The notes under the pieces are model-generated. The model was not told the DNA's origin. It made no database searches and worked only from the letters and a program-made list of their open reading frames with translations. 64,000 nt of DNA from Larix kaempferi (Eukaryota > Streptophyta > Pinopsida > Pinales > Pinaceae), in the NCBI GenBank assembly GCA_027924585.1, contig BSBM01000076.1, positions 8,589,001 to 8,653,000 of the forward strand, read 5' to 3'. Position numbers and translations under genes: made by a program. Each line of letters begins with the position of its first letter. Within the stretch, counting starts at the first letter, position 1. Of the stretch, positions 56,926-64,000 are shown in pieces.

Positions 56926-58635
56926 CTACTCCAAATCATAAGGAATCTCTGTATGTAGAAACAATGGCTGAGATTGCTCTTCAATAAGTTGTATCTGATT
57001 CGATTCTTTACTACACTGCTTTCCCAAGTCCTCATTGCTGATACTTATGCATGGCTCTAACTGCTCATATGAAGAAATAACATGCTCTTCTTCCATGTCC
57101 AAATGTCTCAAGCTTTCAAGATCCACACTCCCCTCTCTTGATACATCAAAAAAGGGTTTTTCAACGTATGTCCAATAGTCATCACCCACATCTTTGTTAA
57201 ATATGGGGGAGTCTTCATGAATTTCATCATATCCCTGGCTATACCCATCCTCGTGTTCATAACAATTATCTTTAAAAGGTTTGCTTTCAAAGATGTTACA
57301 AGGAGAAAAAATTTCCAAAGCCTCAAATTCCATGCCTCCATCTCTGAACACCTCATGGATGGGTTTTTCAATAAAGCCATCATAAGATTTTGATTCAAAC
57401 TTCCTTTCTTCAGATATGTCATAAGTAGGATTATCAATAAAAACTTCAAAGGATTCTGGCTCATTATTTACTTCTTTAGATATGGCATAGATGGGGTTCT
57501 CTATAAGTGTCCATTTATCATCATCAATATCTATGTCAGTCATGATGGATTCTTCGTCACTTATATCATGTTCCAGGCTATGTCTATCATCGTCATGCTC
57601 ACAATCCTCCTCTTTAGAAAAAGGGTCATAAGGAAGGAAACCTTCCAAACTATCATCATTATATACATTGCAAACTTCTTCATGAATTTCAATATGGGCT
57701 TTTGCAATGGTTTCTTCTGGAGGTGGATCAGGAGTACAAATGTGTTCATTATCATTGAAGTAGTCTTGAAAAAAATCCCATTTTATAGCATCTTCTGTTG
57801 CGGTGATATGAGGAGGGTCTTTAGTAATATCTTTCATGGATGAATCCTCATGGACCTCCTCTTTAGAATCATGATGTGCTCTAGGGAGGAAGATAAGATT
57901 TTCTTTGATAAGCTATTTAATTTTACCTTCAGTGAAATATTTTAGAGGCATTTCCATATGCTGATTCTCATCAACCATGATGATATGAGGTATTTCAAGG
58001 TTTACCACATAATTTTCAGTCAAGAGTTCTCCATGAATCCCATGTTGGGGAGGATCTTCAGCAACATCCTTACTTAAAGGGATTTCATGCACTTCTTCAA
58101 TAGGATCGCTATGAGTCTCCAAAAATGGCATTTCATACATCATATTGACCTTGGATAACTCATGCTCATCCTTATGAAATTCTTTTGAAGGAAAGAAGTA
58201 AGCAAGAATGTTTCTGATGTATAATTCAATATCAAATGACCCAATATGATCATATATATGCCATTGCCTCAAAAATGTCTCAAAGAAGTCAATGAGGGAA
58301 GTAATAGATTTATCAGGAAGGCCCTCATAAAACCAACATGAAGCATCCCCTTGCAAAGAATAAGCAAACATCTGTATCATATGATCTTCATGGCGGATGT
58401 TATATTCCCTCATTCGTTCAAGGAAGTTCACAACATGGAATCTGGCTGAATAATCCTCATCACGACGATAAAACATAGGAAGGGGATAAGATGTCTTTTC
58501 ACCCTCAAATTTATTAGGAAATCCCGGAATTCTGAAGTAATCAATGGGTGGATATGCAAGGGAGTTTCGAACAATAGTTTCTCTTCTCTTAATATCCATG
58601 TCGTAGTAATTCGGACCTCGGTTTGAACTGATCAT
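56926..58635 (-). CDS. Element H gag plus acidic repeat-bearing tail, with one in-frame TAG
   Basis: Residues 1-240 (58635-57916) are a retrotransposon gag capsid domain: IPGFPNKFEGEKTSYPLPMF, FHVVNFLERMREYNIRHEDH, FAYSLQGDASCWFYEGLPDK and SLIDFFETFLRQWH. A TAG follows at 57915-57913. The same frame then continues open for 328 more codons to 56926. This tail is strongly acidic and contains four spaced copies of a ten-residue motif: ENPIYAISKE, DNPTYDISEE, EKPIHEVFRD and EKPFFDVSRE. No zinc knuckle, protease or RT is present. A minus-strand primer site lies about 540 bp upstream at 59175-59197. I recognise gag but not the tail. The single stop could be a nonsense change or a readthrough site. 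Confidence 0.75.
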
Positions 58636-59174
58636 GGAGAAACCTAAGTACTGAAAGAACAGAGCTATCCAACAATGAGCTTTAAAATTTTCTGTATTTG
58701 TATGGGATCATCTACACACAAAAATCAACAAAAGATGAGATACAAGGGTTTTATCCCTTCAATGGAGTCGCCACGTGAGAATAAAAAATATGCATTTGAA
58801 ATACTCACACAAGTTCTACTTTTATTTTGACATTTTATCAAAGGAAAAAGGTTAGTGGCTAGATTTTTTTATTATTATTTTGACCTCTACAAAAAGACTA
58901 TGGATGTCTAAAACAGACTCAGATCCAAGATTCTCAAGGATCCTACAAGAAGTTAACCTACTTAACCTCCTCCTATAAACCTATTCAGCTTCAGGGATGA
59001 AATTGAGTAGGCCTACAAAGTTTCTTCTTGTTGAATACCTTGGTAAATTATTTGACAGTGGAGTCGCCAGATGGATTCAAGTCTAATATCAGAGAGTTGA
59101 TTAAATTAAAAAACTATCAAAGGGTAAAAGGTAAAAAACTAAGAAAAAACTAAGGTCATCCAGGAACAAAAAAA
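58636..59174 (-). other. Element H leader
   Basis: No gene. Two GGAGTCGCCA words (about 58765 and 59062), each followed by a purine-rich stretch, occur on the plus strand, which suggests a local duplication. Confidence 0.5.
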
Positions 59175-59197
59175 TTGTCCCTGGCAACGGCACCAAA
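59175..59197 (-). other. Element H primer-binding site (TGG-TGCCGTTGCC type)
   Basis: On the minus strand TTTGGTGCCGTTGCCAGGGA, close to the TGGCGCCGTTGCCGGGGA site of plant Tat/Athila-type gypsy elements. A TG dinucleotide at 59200 would be the adjoining LTR end. Confidence 0.7.
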
Positions 59198-59199
59198 GA

Positions 59200-60805
59200 T
59201 GTTGTCCACTGAGATGCACACCAACAACATAAATCTTTTAAAAATTGTTTCCTCACTGAAAGTGGGAAAGGTGTGGCCTTGGGGGCAAGCAATGAGCCAG
59301 GTACTGTCACCTGAATCCCAACTCCCCCGTTTTGGAAAACTCCTAATGAAGCCAAGAACACATATTTCATTAAATTTGGAATCAAATATTGGATCTAGAA
59401 TTTTAAAATAAATAAAAACTCAAATTTGGTGTTGTGCTTGGAATAAAATGTTTCCAATTTTAACGAAATATGTGTTCAAGGGGGGTTGTCCCTAACAAAG
59501 CGTTGTCTAAGGCTCTTGTGTTTTTTAAGTGTTTTTGGGTGTACGGTGTGAATGAGTGTTTTTTAAGAGTTTTTATGAGATACACAATATCAATTAGCAA
59601 TCCAAGTTGTTGTTGCAAAATACACGATAAGATAAACAATATATATGATGACTGAATTTAAATGCTTCCACAAGAAACAAATAACTTAGATAGATGAAGG
59701 ACAAATGGTCCAAATTATGTGATTCATATAAGTTTCAAGACCAGTGCCAATATGCAGTCAAATGTGTGGGAATGCTGAAATATAAGTCTCAAAGATGTGT
59801 TTGTGAGATCGTTTTGCAATGCTCTTGGTAAATTTTATTGTGTATTTTGAGATGATCTTGATTATTATGGCTAAGGGGAATTTCCAACCGATACGCAAGG
59901 TACTGGAAATATGTCCTGGAATACTCTAAGTGGTTCTGTTCGAAAACATGACGGACCACCCAGTTTTCTAGCGAGGCGTTCAATAACTAACCAGCCACTA
60001 GAACCTGAACATAGCTACCCAGCGCCCCCAGTTGGAATTTTCCCACTTTCGAATATTTATCGATCAACGTTGGATTCGTTGGATATGGGGTGAAGGTTTT
60101 ATTATGATTCAAATTAGATTAATGTGAGAAATTAAATAACCCAACACCGTTTTTGAGTAACCCAACCTATCAAGGATGGGAAGAGCATACGTGGTGTGGA
60201 AAATAGTAAATTCCAATTTTATGGGGGATGATGAGTTGTGAATATTTATTAGAGCACAAAAAAACAAAGCTCTCCGACATAGAGTGCTCTTGATCCACCT
60301 TATGGTGAGATTCAAGAGTCTTATAATGCACGGAATTAAAGTACGTGAAAAATGAAAAGCTAAACTACCCAAGAATCTCTTTCAAATCAAAGACCGTACT
60401 CGAGAGAGCATGGGGGTAAGCAAAAACAAAGCAAAACAACTTTTCGACAGAGAGCACTCTTGATCCACCGTTGAGTGAGATTCAAGAGATTTCTAATATT
60501 TTTTAGTTTATCAATTTATATCAAAATGAAAATAAACTATCTGAGCAAGAATCAAACAACCAACAATTAGTATTCTACTTGCAAGAATGAAACTAAATCT
60601 GAGAATGAAACCATCAAGGAACAAAAACACTACAAACTTCCCCAAATGGGGAAATTGGGCGTGGGAGCCTTAAATCCCACTTGCTCTTTTATTATGATTT
60701 ACAATCTCCTTTGGTTTTTTGAATTTTGTCCAAATGTGGTTTTGCTTTCTTGGTTTGGTTTGCTTTCTAGCTTTTGGGCCCTTTGCTTGGTTGTTCGTCC
60801 TCTTG
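59200..60805 (-). repeat. Possible LTR portion of element H
   Basis: By its place next to the minus-strand primer site this should be the 3' end (U5/R) of an LTR that reads right to left. It may continue into repeat X, giving an LTR of about 4.5 kb (59200-63713). It contains two diverged copies of a unit with CTCTTGATCCACC and GTGAGATTCAAGAG words (about 60267 and 60452). No gene. Confidence 0.4.
59357..59476. repeat. Foldback (inverted repeat) of 120 bp
   Basis: Starts AACACATATTTCATT and ends AACGAAATATGTGTT. The arms match for about 35 bp with few mismatches, and the flanks are CAAG on both sides (59353-59356, 59477-59480). It could be a small MITE-like foldback; the 4-bp flank does not fit a common superfamily. 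Confidence 0.6.
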
Positions 60806-63713
60806 TTCACCTGTGGATGAGAGCTCTTAACGAAAGCTGATTAGAGTGTTAGGAAAACCAAAGTTGACTTATGATTCGAAAAATGTGGAAGTAGATGAGA
60901 AGAGGAATGCCAATTGAGGTGAAGAAATGACCCAAAACAAAAAATTAAAACAAAAAATCAGCACTTTAGAAAAGGCTGGAAATGCACACTTTTTGAGACA
61001 AACTAGGCACGTTTTTCGAGAAAAAGACTCGGAAAAGCTTTTTGAAAATTTTTGGACAAAAATTGCTGTTTTTAAACTAATTTTCAGAACTGTAAATCAG
61101 CTAAAATCAACAAAAAACAGCAAGCTAAACAAGCTGGAAATGGCACACAAAACGAGAAAAAAATGAAAAATTTTGGAAAAAAAATTTCGAATTTTTTTAC
61201 TGTTTTGATTTAATTTCCAGAATTGTAAAATGACTAAAATATGCAAAAAGCAGTGGACGAATAGGCTGAAATTGTGCACGTTTTTCGAGAACAATTATGC
61301 ACACGTTTCGAGGTAAAAAGGGGGAACGAAAGGGTAAAGTTTTTGGACTTTTTGGGACTGTTATGAAAAAATCAGAATGCTGGAAAAACACGGAAAATAG
61401 TGGGCAGCGAAGTGGCTCGCAAAACGAGGCAAAGTTTGGGCAGAAATCCCAATGCACTTTTTGAGGCAAAAATTTTGGTAAAATTTTTAAAGGTTTTGGG
61501 CATTTTTTGGAGTTTGTTTTGGCACTCTAATTGATGAGAAAATGAACAAGCAAATTGAAAAATGGATCTATAAATCAAATCAAATGCTAGATCTTGAAAA
61601 ATTTGGACTTGGAACAAATAGATCTAGAAATTTGAGAACTTGCTAAAGATGGATTTACAAATTTTGGAAGAATGACACTAGATATTTAAAATTAATACTT
61701 TGAAAAAATAGATCTAGAAACCTAGAATAGATCTAAAGCTTGTAAGGCCTAGATCTACCTTGGTAAAAGACAAACAAGCTTTGAAATAGAGGCTTTTGGA
61801 AACTTGAGATCTTTTACAAAAAAGCGGAAATGAGAGAGATGAGAACCTTAGACTTGAGATCCACTTGTAGTAACTGAGAGAGAGTTTTTAACTTTTGATG
61901 GTGGAAAGAAATTATTGCAAGTCCCTTTTGGATCTTTGAATCTCGTTTAGCACTTTGTAGAATCCAATGCACATTCAAGGTCACGAACTTCTTGAAGTTT
62001 TGAAGAAGGGGGAGATGCAAACTAGCTCATCCCTTACTCTAAGACAATGATCCTGAAACTTATACACACACTTAAACAAGAGAGCTTAGATCTAGGATGA
62101 TAGTATAAAAATAAATCAGAGATCATGTATTATAACTGACTAAAGCATGCTACTTCAATATCATTCAAATACCAAACAACAACAAGTAAAATGAAGACAA
62201 CAATTACTTGCCCTATGTGCTTGAATAAGCGATCTAAGCTAGATCCAATACTCAATAGATAAGCATGCATAAATAATGAACAATATTACCTCATTTAGAA
62301 ACAATGGACCATGCATGCACCAAGTGGACCTCCAAAGTCTCAAATTTTATTCCAATGTTGCACAAAAGGAAAACTTCTTTACAACAATCCAACAGAGGTT
62401 CTTTGCAAATTTTTCCACCCTAGAGAGAGCCAAAGGCCTCTCTATTTATACAAAAGCTAATAGCTAAAACCCTAAAATGGAATGGTATGAAGAGAGCCAA
62501 ACAAATCGAAATTTCCAATGAGAGGAGACCACACAAGCATGATTGATGAGTTAAGTGGATGTTGGAAGGTGAGACATGGGTGATGTAGCCTCCACATGGG
62601 CAAGGCATTATCCCTCCTTCATTGTGAACTACACCAAACCAATAATCAAATGCCTTCTCATCAATTTGTGGGAGCTCAAGGAGAGGGCGCAAAAGCTTGG
62701 AGTTGAGGAAATCACGTGAAGGATGGCGTGAGGGGTGGGTGTGATTGTGGTTGGTGGCTGCCACCTCATGAGAGGGGAGGCCCTCCCCATAGGAAACCAC
62801 GATTTAACATGGAGCAAATCGCCCACCATTTACTCGCATGGTGATGGCCCACGTGAAGGGGGCTCACGTGAAGGATGCTCACATCATCCTCATTTAATTC
62901 AAATTATAACCAAACTTCAATTTTAACATGTGCCTCATTTATTTGATGTAGTCGTACACCTTATATCAAACTATGCCACCCCTTTCCAAATCAATTTTTA
63001 ATGATTTTTTGGACTTAGTGCATTTTGTCATTTTCTGGCAATTAAATGCCAAAATGATGAATTTTTAGCCAAAACTCCCCCAGAGGTGACGTAATTGCCC
63101 GAAAACTGAAGAATGAGGGTTCTAGGGTAATAGGACACTCTGAGCGTCAAAACGAGCCTCCCCATGCCAATTCCGCCTCCGGATGAGGTTCTTATCACAA
63201 CTTGAAAAATTCCATTTAAACCATTAAAAAATGGTCTAAATTACGGAAAAAATTATTTTTTTTCGGAATCAAATGAAATTCCTAGGGGACCTAGTGCATG
63301 TTCATATGATTCAATCGAGATTGCTAACACGTAAAAATCCTAGACACAAGACTCTAATAACCACCTTAGGTTTTGACCACCATGGTAAATACTCCAGCTT
63401 TGGAGGTATGAGTGAAAAACTCAGAGATTATACGCCACTGATAAGTAGCGCATAATTCCTAAGGAAAAAACACTCTAGAGTATCCCCCAAATGGCTAAAC
63501 CTAAGGATAGCCGAGTCTTTTATAAAAGGACCCTGTTTAGACCAAATTTTTACAAAATCCCCATGGGGGTATGAACCTACAGTTATTACAAAGGGGCAAA
63601 ATTGCCCTGCAAATGACTTCTAAACTTCTGAACACTGACGATGAACATTGAACATGTTCACGAAACTGGCGGCTCAAGAGAAATTCAGCTATTGTACAAA
63701 ATAGATGGTAACA
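60806..63713 (+). repeat. Repeat X, right copy (probable LTR or part of one)
   Basis: Matches the left copy closely, without element E. The uninterrupted insertion site of E reads CATTATCCCTCC near 62602-62613. It has an extra segment near 61275-61310 (GTGCACGTTTTTCGAG words) not found on the left. It ends GGTAACA at 63713, and a copia fragment begins at the next base. Several short frames in it are not coding. Confidence 0.8.
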
Positions 63714-63972
63714 CAACTGTAGGTTGACCACGCACTACATACTCTCCATCTCTCCGATGACCTATAATAACAGGTTCAATTGAATCCACTCCCAATACAT
63801 AAATGAGGATGTGTACACTCTTGAACAATACTGCATATCCTGCTCCCTCCAAGGTTGGAATTGAAAGTCTATTGTCCTGCAGCCCTAGAATATAACGTAC
63901 TCTTGTAATTTCTAGAATCTCTCCAAACTCAAGCTGGAACCGTACTCGTCCTAAACCTCTGACTGCATGCAC
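63714..63972 (-). pseudogene. Ty1/copia protease to GAG-pre-integrase fragment
   Basis: The minus frame reads LEFGEILEITRVRYILGLQD, NRLSIPTLEGAGYAVLFKS and, near its end, GHRRDGEYVVRGQP. This is the usual string between protease and the GAG-pre-integrase zinc domain of Ty1/copia polyproteins (V-R-Y-I-P-G-L, L-I-S-x-S-T-L-E, G-Y). It runs in from the right window edge and is cut at 63713, where repeat X starts, so it was an insertion or recombination target. It is the only clear copia coding sequence here. Confidence 0.8.
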
Positions 63973-64000
63973 TGTCCCATCTCTATCCTGTACGAGTTGA

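Overview
This window looks like heterochromatic or intergenic DNA from a land plant with a large, repeat-rich nuclear genome. The grounds are AT-rich background, plant-type Ty3/gypsy chromoviruses primed by initiator-methionine tRNA, an L1-type LINE with a C-terminal RNase H, gag-only derivatives and a hAT MITE. Species cannot be told from the sequence; a gymnosperm or another big-genome plant would fit. I found no host gene, tRNA or rRNA. Almost everything is transposable-element sequence, mostly broken by stops and frameshifts.

Layout. 1-1.3 kb: lysine-rich coiled-coil remnant and a possible LTR. 2.5-14.4 kb: degenerate minus-strand LINE, holding a 289-bp hAT-type MITE (2793-3081, TSD ATTAGAAC) and a complete but inactive plus-strand Ty3/gypsy element D (8415-14040, TSD GTCTC). 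15.3-43.3 kb: a three-level nest of related LTR retrotransposons. Element B (15291-43279, minus, TSD TAAAA) is split inside its integrase by element A (18520-37587, minus). A is split in its untranslated leader by element C (26035-35367, plus). 43.3-47.5 kb: low-information DNA with retroelement scraps. 47.5-49.0 kb: gag-protease of gypsy element G, cut off at the start of RT. 49.0-63.7 kb: two copies of a roughly 2.9-kb repeat X, the left one split by a small deletion-derivative element E (50839-55190, TSD TCATC). Between them lies a minus-strand gag element H with an unusual acidic, repeat-bearing tail. 63.7-64.0 kb: a minus-strand Ty1/copia fragment cut exactly at the X border.

How the parts relate. 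A, B and C share LTR termini, a conserved LTR block of about 100 bp and Met-tRNA primer sites, so one clade has inserted into itself repeatedly. C has no pol gene, 1320-bp LTRs differing at about a dozen positions, a short CCHC protein and a leader homologous to that of A. It is best read as a recently mobilised non-autonomous partner of A-like elements. Its internal RNA would carry about 19 tandem hairpins whose stems change by compensating substitutions; this is the strongest candidate here for an undescribed functional structure.
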